From Saxibacter everestensis (lineage in GTDB: Bacteria; Actinomycetota; Actinomycetes; Actinomycetales; Brevibacteriaceae), in assembly GCF_025787225.1 (NCBI RefSeq), contig NZ_CP090958.1, forward strand, positions 801,856 to 865,855: DNA of 64,000 nucleotides, given 5' to 3'. A program made the translations under genes and the position numbers. Positions 32,971-41,664 of the stretch are shown in pieces (position 1 is the first letter of the stretch; every line of letters starts with the position of its first letter). The notes below the pieces were generated by a model. That model saw only the letters and a list, made by a program, of their open reading frames with translations. It had not been told where the DNA came from and searched no databases.

Positions 32971-33633
32971 GTGGAAACCTCTGACCTGGTGGCCCTATTC
33001 GCCAGTGGCTTCTGGGGCACGATCAAACTGGCGTTTCTGACGCTGATCGGCTCCCTGATATTCGGCACGGTTCTTGCGGCAATGCGTGTTTCGCCGACAC
33101 CGATTCTGCGTGGTGCCGCCACGGCATACATCAACCTGGTGCGGAACACGCCACTGACGCTCGTGATGTTCTTCTGCGCCTTCGGCTTGCCGTACCTTGA
33201 CATCCGCTTCGGCGAGTCGACGTCAACCCGGGCGTTCTACTACGCAGTCCTGGCGTTGACCGCGTACACCTCGTGTTTCATCGCCGAGGCAATCCGGTCC
33301 GGCATCGCCACCATTGCCGTCGGGCAGGCCGAAGCTTCCCGCGCGATCGGCCTGACATTCGGTCAGTCGCTGCGGTTCATCATCCTTCCGCAGGCCATCC
33401 GGACAGTGATTCCGCCGTTGGGCAACCAGATAATTGCCATGGTGAAGAACACCTCGATTGCCTCAGGGTTCAATAACCAGGAGCTCATCTCGGCGATGAA
33501 GAACACGATCGAGTTCCGCGCCGACATCGTTATCCCGGTACTCTGTGCGACGGCGGCGGCCTACCTCATACTCAGCCTCGGCCTCGGCCAGGTGTTCCGT
33601 GTGCTTGAACGGAAGGCGGCGATTGTGCGATGA
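32971..33633 (+). CDS. gluC: Glutamate-type ABC transporter, permease 1
   Basis: A 220-residue permease from a GTG, with five or six transmembrane helices. The EAA loop is IAVGQAEASRAIGLTFGQSL, preceded by LVRNTPLTLVMFF and EAIRSGI, as in the HisM/GluC family. Forms a heterodimeric channel with GluD; the stop overlaps the gluD start by four bases. Confidence 0.92.
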   Translation: METSDLVALFASGFWGTIKLAFLTLIGSLIFGTVLAAMRVSPTPILRGAATAYINLVRNTPLTLVMFFCAFGLPYLDIRFGESTSTRAFYYAVLALTAYTSCFIAEAIRSGIATIAVGQAEASRAIGLTFGQSLRFIILPQAIRTVIPPLGNQIIAMVKNTSIASGFNNQELISAMKNTIEFRADIVIPVLCATAAAYLILSLGLGQVFRVLERKAAIVR

Positions 33634-34457
33634 GCGCCCAGCAGGTACTTTTCGACGCACCGGGCCCGAAGGCCCGCCGAAACAATGTGATCATCTCCAT
33701 CCTGGCCGTGCTGGCGCTGCTTGCGGTCATTGCCTGGATACTCTGGCGCTTCTACGACGCAGGGCAGCTCGACCCGGCCAAATGGACCCCATTCACCTAC
33801 ACCCAGATCCAGCTGGTCATCCTCGGCGGGATATGGGCGACGCTCAAAGCCGCAATCGTCGCCACGGTGTTCGCCCTCGCTCTCGGAGTCGTCTTCTCGG
33901 TGGCGCGGTTGTCGGAACGCAGATGGGTCAGCGTCCCGGCCCTGATCCTGCTGGAGTTCTTCCGCGGGCTGCCGGTGCTGTTGCTCATTTTCGCCGCGTT
34001 CTTCCTCGGCAGGGGATCGGTCAGCCCGTTCACCGCAGTGGTTATCGGACTTTCGCTCTACAACGGCATGGTGCTGGCCGAAATCATCCGGGCCGGCATC
34101 CTCGCCGTTCCGAGGGGCCAGTGGGAAGCGGCGTCGGCGATCGGGCTGCGCAAGTCGGCAACGATGCGCCTGGTGCTCATTCCGCAGGCCGTGCGCTCGA
34201 TGTTGCCGACGATCATTGCCCAGATCGTCGTTCTGCTCAAAGACTCCGCCCTCGGATATCTGGTCACCTACCGGGACCTGCTTGCCGAGGTCCGCAACAT
34301 CGGCCGGGACTATCAGAACCTGCTGCCGACGTTCATCGTCGGCGCGGCGGTCTACATCGTGATCAACCTGCTGGTCGCCGCCCTGGCCCGCTGGATCGAG
34401 AAGCGCGGCAGCAGTAAGACGGCCGGCAAGGTGGGCGTAGGCTCAACCGCGGATTAA
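33630..34457 (+). CDS. gluD: Glutamate-type ABC transporter, permease 2
   Basis: A 275-residue permease with a longer N-terminus than GluC. Motifs LLEFFRGLPVLLLIF, EIIRAGI and AVPRGQWEAASAIGLRKSAT (EAA loop) are clear. ATG overlapping gluC. Ends the operon. Confidence 0.92.
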   Translation: MSAQQVLFDAPGPKARRNNVIISILAVLALLAVIAWILWRFYDAGQLDPAKWTPFTYTQIQLVILGGIWATLKAAIVATVFALALGVVFSVARLSERRWVSVPALILLEFFRGLPVLLLIFAAFFLGRGSVSPFTAVVIGLSLYNGMVLAEIIRAGILAVPRGQWEAASAIGLRKSATMRLVLIPQAVRSMLPTIIAQIVVLLKDSALGYLVTYRDLLAEVRNIGRDYQNLLPTFIVGAAVYIVINLLVAALARWIEKRGSSKTAGKVGVGSTAD

Positions 34458-34490
34458 GGGCTCCGTCACCCACCTGATTAGGAGCGGGTC

Positions 34491-34571
34491 AGGCATACCT
34501 GAGTATGCTTCAGGAGGCAGAGCAGTTCGAGTAACCACGGCTAACTTTGCCGGTAAGTTACTCGCCAGTAG
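34491..34571. promoter_or_regulatory. Upstream region of etfBA with inverted repeats
   Basis: Three symmetric elements lie before etfB: AGGCATAC-CTGA-GTATGCTT (34492-34511), TAACTT-n7-AAGTTA (34542-34560) and TTACTCGCCAGTAG (34558-34571), the last two overlapping. The third has arms TACT/AGTA, as in many TetR-type operators, and could link etfBA to fatty-acid control. Regulator unknown. Confidence 0.4.
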
Positions 34572-34636
34572 CATGGATAGTCACGATGCTTGCGCTAACG
34601 AAGGTGCCAAGCGAATAGGGAGGTAGTACCTCAGTT

Positions 34637-35425
34637 ATGAAGATCGTTGTCTTCGTAAAGTACGTGCCCGACGCCCAGTCCGACCGGACGTTCGTCGATG
34701 CCGACAAGACCACTGACCGCAGCGTTGACGGCCTGCTCTCCGAGCTGGACGAGTACCCGCTGGAAGCGGCGCTGAAAATCGTAGAAGCCTCCGATGGCGA
34801 AGTCATCGCACTGACCGTCGGCCCGGATGACGCCGTGGATGCCGTGCGCAAGGCGCTGCAGATCGGCGCGAACTCCGGCGTGCACATTCTCGACGATGCG
34901 CTGCACGGTTCAGACGCCTCGGCGACCTCACTCGTTCTGGCCAAGGCCATCGAGAAACTAGGCGAGGAATCACCGGTCGACCTCGTGCTGACCGGTATTG
35001 CGTCCACAGACGGATCGACGTCGCTGGTTCCGGCGCAGCTGGCGGAACGCCTCGGCTGGCCGCAGGTCACCTTCGCTTCGACGCTTGACGCGACGGACTC
35101 TGGCGTGACGATCCGCCGCGACGGTGACGTCTCCTCCGAGACTGTCGAGGCTTCGCTGCCGGCCGTCGTCAGTGTCACCGATCAGATCAACGAACCGCGA
35201 TACCCCTCGTTCAAGGGCATCATGGCGGCGAAGAAGAAGCCGCTCGACGAGTGGACGATCGACGACCTGGGGTTGAACGCCGATCAGGTCGGATTCGCGG
35301 GATCGTGGACCGAGGTAACCGACATCGCCGCCCGCCCGCCGCGCCAGGCCGGCGAGATCATCACGGATGAAGGCGACGGCGGAACGAAACTTGTCGACTT
35401 CCTGGCCGCTCAGAAACTTGTGTAA
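34637..35425 (+). CDS. etfB: Electron transfer flavoprotein, beta subunit
   Basis: A 262-residue protein: MKIVVFVKYVPDAQ at the start, AVRKALQIGANSGVHI, DLVLTGIASTDGSTSLVPAQ and PSFKGIMAAKKKPL, all standard for EtfB, which binds AMP and the loop recognised by acyl-CoA dehydrogenases. The heterodimer with EtfA carries one FAD and passes electrons to the respiratory chain. etfA follows after 11 bases. AGGGAGG lies upstream of the start. Confidence 0.95.
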   Translation: MKIVVFVKYVPDAQSDRTFVDADKTTDRSVDGLLSELDEYPLEAALKIVEASDGEVIALTVGPDDAVDAVRKALQIGANSGVHILDDALHGSDASATSLVLAKAIEKLGEESPVDLVLTGIASTDGSTSLVPAQLAERLGWPQVTFASTLDATDSGVTIRRDGDVSSETVEASLPAVVSVTDQINEPRYPSFKGIMAAKKKPLDEWTIDDLGLNADQVGFAGSWTEVTDIAARPPRQAGEIITDEGDGGTKLVDFLAAQKLV

Positions 35426-35436
35426 GGAGAACACCA

Positions 35437-36384
35437 ATGGCAGATGTACTAGTTCTGGTAGATCACACAGACGGCAAGGTTCGTAAGAGCACGCTTGAGC
35501 TGCTGACCATCGCACGAGGACTCGGAACCCCGGCGGCTGTATTCGTCGGAGACGGACTGGACGCCGCGCAGGCCACGCTTGCGGAATACGGCGCGGAGAA
35601 GATCTACGCGGCCAGCGGCCCCGAGTACTCCGAATTCCTGGTTGCGCCGCACGCCGAATTGCTGGCGCACCTGGTCGGAACGACCGCGCCGGCCGGCGTC
35701 CTGCTGCCGTCGTCGTTCGATGGCAAGGAAATCGCTGCGCGGCTGGCGATCAAGACGGAATCCGGCGTAATCACGGATGCCGTTGCCGTTGGCGCTGGTT
35801 TTGAGACGACACAGTCGGTATTCGCCGGCTCGTACACGGTCGGTGCTCGCGTCACCAAGGGAACCCCCATCGTCACGGTCAAGCCAAATTCGATATCCCC
35901 GGAGGCCGCGCCGGCCACCGGCACGGTCGAGAACGTCGACTTCCAGGTGTCGGATGCCGCCAAGGGCGCCAGGGTGGCCAAGCGTGAAGAGAAGGCCGCC
36001 TCGGGCCGCCCGGAACTCACCGAGGCTTCGATCGTTGTCTCGGGCGGCCGGGGAACCAATGGGGACTTCGCTCCGGTCGAGGCTTTTGCCGATGCAGTCG
36101 GTGCGGCGGTTGGCGCCTCACGTGCTGCCGTCGACGCCGGCTGGTACCCGCACTCATCGCAGGTCGGCCAGACCGGGAAGACGGTTTCGCCGCAGCTCTA
36201 CGTGGCCGCTGGCATTTCCGGCGCCATCCAGCACCGGGCCGGAATGCAGACGTCGAAAACGATCGTTGCGATCAACAAGGACGACGAAGCTCCGATCTTC
36301 GAGCTCGTGGACTACGGCGTCGTCGGCGATCTGTTCACAGTGCTGCCACAGGCCACCGAGGCTGCGGCGGCCCGCAAGGGATAA
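35437..36384 (+). CDS. etfA: Electron transfer flavoprotein, alpha subunit
   Basis: A 315-residue protein with the FAD domain at the C-terminus: [60 protein letters not shown] and [14 protein letters not shown], the EtfA signature. Partner of EtfB. A terminator hairpin follows. Confidence 0.95.
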   Translation: MADVLVLVDHTDGKVRKSTLELLTIARGLGTPAAVFVGDGLDAAQATLAEYGAEKIYAASGPEYSEFLVAPHAELLAHLVGTTAPAGVLLPSSFDGKEIAARLAIKTESGVITDAVAVGAGFETTQSVFAGSYTVGARVTKGTPIVTVKPNSISPEAAPATGTVENVDFQVSDAAKGARVAKREEKAASGRPELTEASIVVSGGRGTNGDFAPVEAFADAVGAAVGASRAAVDAGWYPHSSQVGQTGKTVSPQLYVAAGISGAIQHRAGMQTSKTIVAINKDDEAPIFELVDYGVVGDLFTVLPQATEAAAARKG

Positions 36385-36404
36385 CCGGCAGAACCAGCAG
36401 AACG

Positions 36405-36433
36405 AGGGCCCCTGGGGTAATCCCGGGGGCCCT
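36405..36433 (+). terminator. Terminator of etfBA
   Basis: AGGGCCCCTGGG pairs with CCCGGGGGCCCT around a short loop, 20 bases after the etfA stop. Confidence 0.85.
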
Positions 36434-36496
36434 AGCTCTGTCCTGGCGGCTGTGCTCTGATGCTGGCGGCTGTGGGTCGAAGTCTGGTCGCGCGCA

Positions 36497-37483
36497 TCAG
36501 CGGCTGAGCTTGGGCAGCACTTCCTTGCCGAAAACGTCGATCCATTCCTTCTGGTTGCGGCCGACATTGTGCAGGTAGATCCGGTCGAAGCCCAGGTTGA
36601 CGAACTTCTGGATGTACGCGCGGTGGTCGTCCGGATCTGCGGAGATCACCATCCGCCCGTCGAAGTCCTCAAGCCGGACCAACTTCGCCATCTCAGCGAA
36701 ATCGTGCGGTGAGCGGATATCCGCCTTGGGGAACCTCATGCCGCCGTTAGGCCATTCCACCAGCGCGTTTTGCTGAGCTTCCTCATCTGTCGCGGCCCAG
36801 GACATATGCAGCTGAAGCACCTTCGGCATGGTGTCCGGGTCCTTCCCGACTGAACGGGCACCCTCGGCGAACTTGCCGAACAGCATGTCGATCTTTTCCA
36901 GTGGAGCGCCGACGGTGATGATCCCATCGGCGAACTTGCCGGTGCGCTTTGCGTTGAAAGGCCCGGCGGTTGCCACCAGAATCTCCGGCGGTACCTCCGG
37001 CATTGTCCACAACCGGACGGTCTCCATCTGGAAGTATTCGCCCTTATGCTTGACGTCCTTGCCGGTGAAGAGCTTCTTGATCAGCTCGATCGCCTCGAAC
37101 ATGCGATGACTGCGCTCTGCGGCTTCGGGCCAATAGCCGGAGATCAGGTGCTCATTCAGTGCCTCACCTGCGCCGATGCCGAGCCAGTGCCGCCCGGGAT
37201 ACATCGCGGCCAGCGTCGCCGACGCCTGAGCGACGAGCGCCGGATGCCACCTGAAATGCGGGGCGATGACCCCGGGGCCGATATCACCGGTGGTTCGCTC
37301 GCCTAGGGCCGTGAGCACGTTCCAGACGAAGGCGGACTGGCCCTGTTGCGGCACCCAGGGCTGGAAATGATCGGCGGCCATAACACCGGAGAAGCCGTTC
37401 TGCTCGGCGTACTCGCTGTATTCAACCACCTCGGTCGGGTGGAACTGTTCCAGCATTGCGGCATAGCCAATAGTCAGACTCAT
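36497..37483 (-). CDS. F420-dependent LLM-class oxidoreductase (G6PDH-like subfamily)
   Basis: A 328-residue TIM-barrel protein of the luciferase-like monooxygenase superfamily. GVMAADHFQPWVPQQGQSAF, TGDIGPGVIAPHFRWHPALV, YPGRHWLGIGAGEALNEHL and PPEILVATAGPFNAKRTGKF match the F420-dependent glucose-6-phosphate-dehydrogenase-like group, in which coenzyme F420 accepts hydride. The substrate cannot be assigned. It points to F420 use in the host. Converges with etfBA. Confidence 0.87.
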   Translation of the reverse strand: MSLTIGYAAMLEQFHPTEVVEYSEYAEQNGFSGVMAADHFQPWVPQQGQSAFVWNVLTALGERTTGDIGPGVIAPHFRWHPALVAQASATLAAMYPGRHWLGIGAGEALNEHLISGYWPEAAERSHRMFEAIELIKKLFTGKDVKHKGEYFQMETVRLWTMPEVPPEILVATAGPFNAKRTGKFADGIITVGAPLEKIDMLFGKFAEGARSVGKDPDTMPKVLQLHMSWAATDEEAQQNALVEWPNGGMRFPKADIRSPHDFAEMAKLVRLEDFDGRMVISADPDDHRAYIQKFVNLGFDRIYLHNVGRNQKEWIDVFGKEVLPKLSR

Positions 37484-37569
37484 GCCCCAAGGCTATATCG
37501 ACGCCGCAGAGCATTCGGCTAGCGCGCGACCGCGCCGGCTAGCTGCGGCGGATCCGCGCCCACGGCTTC

Positions 37570-38904
37570 TTAGCGCGCGAACGCGGTCGCAATCCGATGC
37601 CTGGTCCACCAGAGACCCGCCAGTGCGAGCAGTGCCCCGAAGGCGAGGTATGCCGAGATGCTCGTGGTGGAGCTGTCGAATGTCTGCAGCAGCCAGGTGG
37701 CGATTGCCGGTGAGAAGCCGCCGCCGAGCACGGCGCCGACCTGATAGCTCAGCGAAACGCCGGTGTAGCGGACCTGCCCATCGAACAGCGCCGCGTAGTA
37801 CGCCGCCATCGGTCCGAAGATTACGCCGCCGCCGGCATAGCCGAGCACAATCGCCCAAGTGACAAACGCGGGGTCGGCTGTCTGGAACAGCCAGAAGTAC
37901 GGGAAGGCGAAGAGCACCAGGAAGATGCCGCCGGCGACCATGACCCGGGTGAGGCCGATCCGGTCGGCCAGCCGTGAAGCCAGCAGCACTGTGACCAGCA
38001 TGCTCACCGACCCCAGCAGGCCGGCATTCAGCAGCGTCGACCGTTGCATTCCAAGCGTTTCGGTGCCATAGGAAATGCTGAACGTGTTGATGATGAAGAT
38101 GAACATGTTGAAGCCCATATTGACCAGGATTCCCGCCACGATGAGCCCTGGTGACGTGCGCAGGACCTGGCCGAGCGGAAGTTTCACGGTTCGATTCGTC
38201 CCGCGCAGTTCCTCGAATTCCGGGCTTTCTGTCAGGCCAAGTCGCACGTAGATGCCGACCAGGACCAGGATTGCCGAGAGCAGGAACGGCACCCGCCAGC
38301 CCCAGGTCAGGAACTGGTCGCCGGAAACTGCGGACATGATGGTGAAGATACCGATACCGAGGAAACTGCCGACCGGTGAACCGGATGTCGCCCAGCTGCC
38401 GTACCAAGCCTTCGTGCCGGGGCGGGCGTGTTCGGTAACCATCAGGAACGCCCCGCCCTGCTCGCCGCCCATGAAGAATCCCTGCAGAACACGCAAGACC
38501 ACCAGCGCGACCGGCGCCAGCACGCCGATCTGATCGTACGTGGGCAGCAGACCGATCAGCGTCGTGCAGGCGCCGGTCGCCGTCAGGGTGAGCACGAGCA
38601 TCTGGCGGCGGCCGAGCCGGTCGCCGAAGTGACCGATGACTAGGCCGCCCAGTGGCCGGGCGACGAATCCAACACCGAAGGTGGCGAAGGCCAGCAGCGT
38701 GCCCACTATCGGATCGCTCAGCGGAAAGAACAGCTTGTTGAAGACCAGGGCTGCGGCGAGCCCGTAGATCAGGAAGTCGTACAGCTCGATCGCGGTGCCG
38801 AATCCGCTGGCGGCCGCAACCTTGCGGATGGCGGATTGTTCCCGAGCGCTCGCCGGGGCCGTTGGGGAGGTAGGGGAGGGAGAAGTCATAGTGGGCGTGA
38901 TCAT
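37570..38904 (-). CDS. MFS transporter, MHS family
   Basis: A 444-residue protein with about twelve transmembrane helices. FGTAIELYDFLIYGLAAALV and GHFGDRLGRRQMLVL are MHS signatures; LRVLQGFFMGGEQGGAFLMV is helix 4. Likely a proton symporter for an organic acid or osmolyte; substrate unknown. A paralogue of 3111-4505 with clearly different sequence. ATG 38904. Confidence 0.87.
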   Translation of the reverse strand: MITPTMTSPSPTSPTAPASAREQSAIRKVAAASGFGTAIELYDFLIYGLAAALVFNKLFFPLSDPIVGTLLAFATFGVGFVARPLGGLVIGHFGDRLGRRQMLVLTLTATGACTTLIGLLPTYDQIGVLAPVALVVLRVLQGFFMGGEQGGAFLMVTEHARPGTKAWYGSWATSGSPVGSFLGIGIFTIMSAVSGDQFLTWGWRVPFLLSAILVLVGIYVRLGLTESPEFEELRGTNRTVKLPLGQVLRTSPGLIVAGILVNMGFNMFIFIINTFSISYGTETLGMQRSTLLNAGLLGSVSMLVTVLLASRLADRIGLTRVMVAGGIFLVLFAFPYFWLFQTADPAFVTWAIVLGYAGGGVIFGPMAAYYAALFDGQVRYTGVSLSYQVGAVLGGGFSPAIATWLLQTFDSSTTSISAYLAFGALLALAGLWWTRHRIATAFAR

Positions 38905-38996
38905 ATGCGAAACCGCCAGCCTGCCGCTGGGTGGACGAGAATGTGAAACGGATCAACAAATGGGCGCCCCCAGCGGTTAGGTCCTACACTGAATAA

Positions 38997-40217
38997 GTGC
39001 GTGCATATTTCGATCACGCCGCGACAACCCCCATGCAGCCGGATGTGCTCGCGGCATACACCGCCGAGCTGGCAAGGCTCGGGAATCCGTCATCCCTCCA
39101 CGCTTCAGGGCAGGGCGCCCGACGCCGCCTCGAGGAGGCCCGCGAGGAGATTGCCGACGCGGTGGGTGCCAAGACGCCCTCAGAGGTGATCCTGACGTCC
39201 GGCGGAACCGAGGCCGACAATCTTGCGGTCAAGGGACTGTTCTGGTCGCGCCGGTCGGCCGATCCCAAACGGACCAGAGTACTGGTCAGTTCGATAGAGC
39301 ATCACGCCGTCATGGAGCCGGCAGAATGGCTCGAATCGCATGAGGGCGCCCAGGTGACGTGGCTGCCGGTTGATGGGCAGGGGCGAGTCGACCTTGGCGT
39401 GCTGCGTGCCGAACTGGCCGAACACGCAAGCGAGATCGCGCTGGTTTCGATCATGTTGGCCAATAACGAGATCGGCACGATCCAGCCGATGGCCGAAATT
39501 GTCGCCGCGGCGCACGCGAACGGCATCCCGGTGCACACCGACGCAGTGCAGGCACTTGGCCAGCTTCCGCTGAATTTCGCCGAGCTGGGCGTGGACGCGA
39601 TGAGCCTTTCCGCGCACAAGATCGGTGGCCCGGTCGGCATCGGCGCGCTGATCCTGGCGCGTCACCTAGCGCCGACGCCGGTGCAACACGGCGGAGGCCA
39701 GGAACGCGGGGTGCGCTCCGGCACGCTCGACGTGGCCGGCGCCGTCGCATTTGCGGCAGCCGCCCGGATTGCCGTGCAGGACCGCGAGACCGAGTCGGCC
39801 AGGCTCGGTGCGCTGCGTGACCGGCTGGTGGCCGGCATCACCGAAGCCGTGCCCGAGGCGCAGCTCACCGGAGCCAACAGTGCCGACGGAGCTAACAGCG
39901 CCGAACGGCTGCCGAACAACGCTCACTTCGTCTTCCCGGGCTGCGAGGGCGACTCACTGCTGTTTCTGCTCGATGCGCGGGGGATCGAAAGCTCGACCGG
40001 CTCGGCCTGCCAGGCTGGCGTTGCCCGGCCCTCGCACGTCCTGCTGGCGCTGGGGAAGACCGAGGACGAGGCGAGGTCGGTTCAGCGTTTTTCGCTTGGC
40101 CACTCGACCACCGATGCAGAGGTTGACCGGCTGCTCGAGGTTTTCCCGGATGCCTGGCGGCGGGCGAAAAGCGCAGGCATGGTGTCCCAGACTCCAGCCT
40201 GGAAAGCGGCGGGATGA
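38997..40217 (+). CDS. Cysteine desulfurase (NifS/IscS class)
   Basis: A 406-residue PLP enzyme, GTG start. YFDHAATTPMQPDVL, SGGTEADNLAVKG, SIEHHAVMEPAEWL, HTDAVQALGQLP and SLSAHKIGGPVGIGAL (Schiff-base Lys) are present; SSTGSACQAG holds the catalytic Cys that carries the persulfide. It is followed 88 bases later by mnmA, its usual sulfur acceptor pathway: persulfide delivered for s2U34 of tRNA. It may also feed other sulfur pathways. Confidence 0.92.
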   Translation: MRAYFDHAATTPMQPDVLAAYTAELARLGNPSSLHASGQGARRRLEEAREEIADAVGAKTPSEVILTSGGTEADNLAVKGLFWSRRSADPKRTRVLVSSIEHHAVMEPAEWLESHEGAQVTWLPVDGQGRVDLGVLRAELAEHASEIALVSIMLANNEIGTIQPMAEIVAAAHANGIPVHTDAVQALGQLPLNFAELGVDAMSLSAHKIGGPVGIGALILARHLAPTPVQHGGGQERGVRSGTLDVAGAVAFAAAARIAVQDRETESARLGALRDRLVAGITEAVPEAQLTGANSADGANSAERLPNNAHFVFPGCEGDSLLFLLDARGIESSTGSACQAGVARPSHVLLALGKTEDEARSVQRFSLGHSTTDAEVDRLLEVFPDAWRRAKSAGMVSQTPAWKAAG

Positions 40218-40305
40218 CAGGCCAGACGGCAATGGCCGCGCCGACCAGCCCGGCACAACTGACATTTACTAAAATCACCGGCACGAATGACGACAGGAGG
40301 CGGTA

Positions 40306-41535
40306 ATGCGAGTACTTGCGGCAATGAGCGGGGGAGTTGACTCCGCGGTCGCGGCCGCCCGAGCGGTCGACGCCGGACACGAGGTGGTCGGTGTGCACCT
40401 GGCGCTGTCCAGGATGCCCGGAACGCTCCGCACCGGATCCCGTGGCTGCTGCACTATCGAAGACTCACGCGATGCGCATCGGGCCGCGGACATCCTGGGC
40501 ATTCCGTACTACGTGTGGGACTTCTCCGAGCGGTTCAAAGAAGACATCGTGGACGACTTCATCGCCGAGTATTCGGCCGGTCGCACCCCGAACCCCTGCA
40601 TGCGATGCAATGAACGGATCAAGTTCGCCGCCCTGCTCGATAAGGCGCTCGCGCTCGGATTCGACGCCGTGGCGACAGGTCATTACGCCGAGGTGAAATA
40701 CGACGCCGAGGGTAACCCTGAGCTGCACCGTGGCGCGGACTGGAACAAAGACCAGTCGTACGTGCTCGGCGTGCTGACGACCGAACAGCTTCGGCACTCC
40801 TACTTTCCGATCGGTGCATCGGCATCGAAGGCCGATGTGCGGGCAGAGGCGGCCGAACGAGGCCTCGCGGTAGCGAACAAGCCGGACAGCTACGACATCT
40901 GTTTCATTCCGGACGGAAATACCAAGGCCTGGCTGGCGGACAAGATCCCGATGCGACCCGGTGCCGTCGTAGATGAATCGGGCGAGCAGGTGGGCGAGCA
41001 TGACGGCGCCACCGCCTACACAGTCGGACAGCGACGCGGACTGCAACTCGGCCGTCCGGCCGCAGATGGCAAGCCGCGCTACGTGCTTGAGGTGCGCCCG
41101 GACGACAACACCGTCGTCGTGGGGCCGGAACGGCTGCTCGCCGTCGACGAGATGAAGGGTATCCGCACCAGCTGGTGCGGAACCGTTCCGCGCGATATCG
41201 GTCAGGGCGAAGCGAGCGCTATTGAATGCCTGGTGCAGGTGCGCGCTCACGGCGATCCGGTGCCGGCCCGCGCCTGGCTCGATGGCGAACCCGAAACAGC
41301 CCGCACCGGGCAGCCTTCCGCTCAGGAACCCAGCCCGGCTACGGCCGGGGAAGCGGACCCTGACGATGAAGCGATGCCGAGGGAGCGGAGCGCCGGCCAG
41401 CGAATCGTTGTGCGCCTGGACGAGCCGATGCGCGGTGTCGCACCGGGGCAGACTCTGGTGTTGTACCAGGGCACGCGCGTCCTCGGCCAGGCAACGATCG
41501 ACGCGGCCCATTCGCTGGAGCGGCTCGGGGCGTAG
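40306..41535 (+). CDS. mnmA: tRNA-specific 2-thiouridylase MnmA
   Basis: A 409-residue ATP-pyrophosphatase. [18 protein letters not shown] is the PP-loop; [12 protein letters not shown] and the later DICFIPDG provide the two catalytic Cys; ATGHYAEV and [11 protein letters not shown] are standard. It thiolates U34 of tRNA Glu, Gln and Lys. AGGAGG stands upstream of the ATG. The C-terminal domain carries an insertion of about 40 residues (around 325-365; Glu/Pro/Ala-rich) not usual in the family. Confidence 0.94.
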   Translation: MRVLAAMSGGVDSAVAAARAVDAGHEVVGVHLALSRMPGTLRTGSRGCCTIEDSRDAHRAADILGIPYYVWDFSERFKEDIVDDFIAEYSAGRTPNPCMRCNERIKFAALLDKALALGFDAVATGHYAEVKYDAEGNPELHRGADWNKDQSYVLGVLTTEQLRHSYFPIGASASKADVRAEAAERGLAVANKPDSYDICFIPDGNTKAWLADKIPMRPGAVVDESGEQVGEHDGATAYTVGQRRGLQLGRPAADGKPRYVLEVRPDDNTVVVGPERLLAVDEMKGIRTSWCGTVPRDIGQGEASAIECLVQVRAHGDPVPARAWLDGEPETARTGQPSAQEPSPATAGEADPDDEAMPRERSAGQRIVVRLDEPMRGVAPGQTLVLYQGTRVLGQATIDAAHSLERLGA

Positions 41536-41551
41536 CCGTTTCGGCGGGATC

Positions 41552-41612
41552 GCGTGTCCGCTGGACCGCGTGTCCGTGGTGCCTGACCGCGTGTCGGTGC
41601 ATCGCGTGTCGG
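41552..41612 (+). repeat. Short CGCGTGTC repeats
   Basis: CGCGTGTC occurs four times at 10-22 base spacing between mnmA and the peptidase gene. It does not form a clear hairpin; probably replication slippage or drift. Confidence 0.6.
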
Positions 41613-41664
41613 CTGTGAGCGAAGTCGGTGCAGTTTCGGTTCGCGGCATCCGTAAGCTGGAGCA

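Noticed and set aside
37493..38959. A 488-residue minus-strand frame
   Set aside because: It is the shifted frame of the MHS transporter at 37570-38904, Arg/Pro-rich without motifs.
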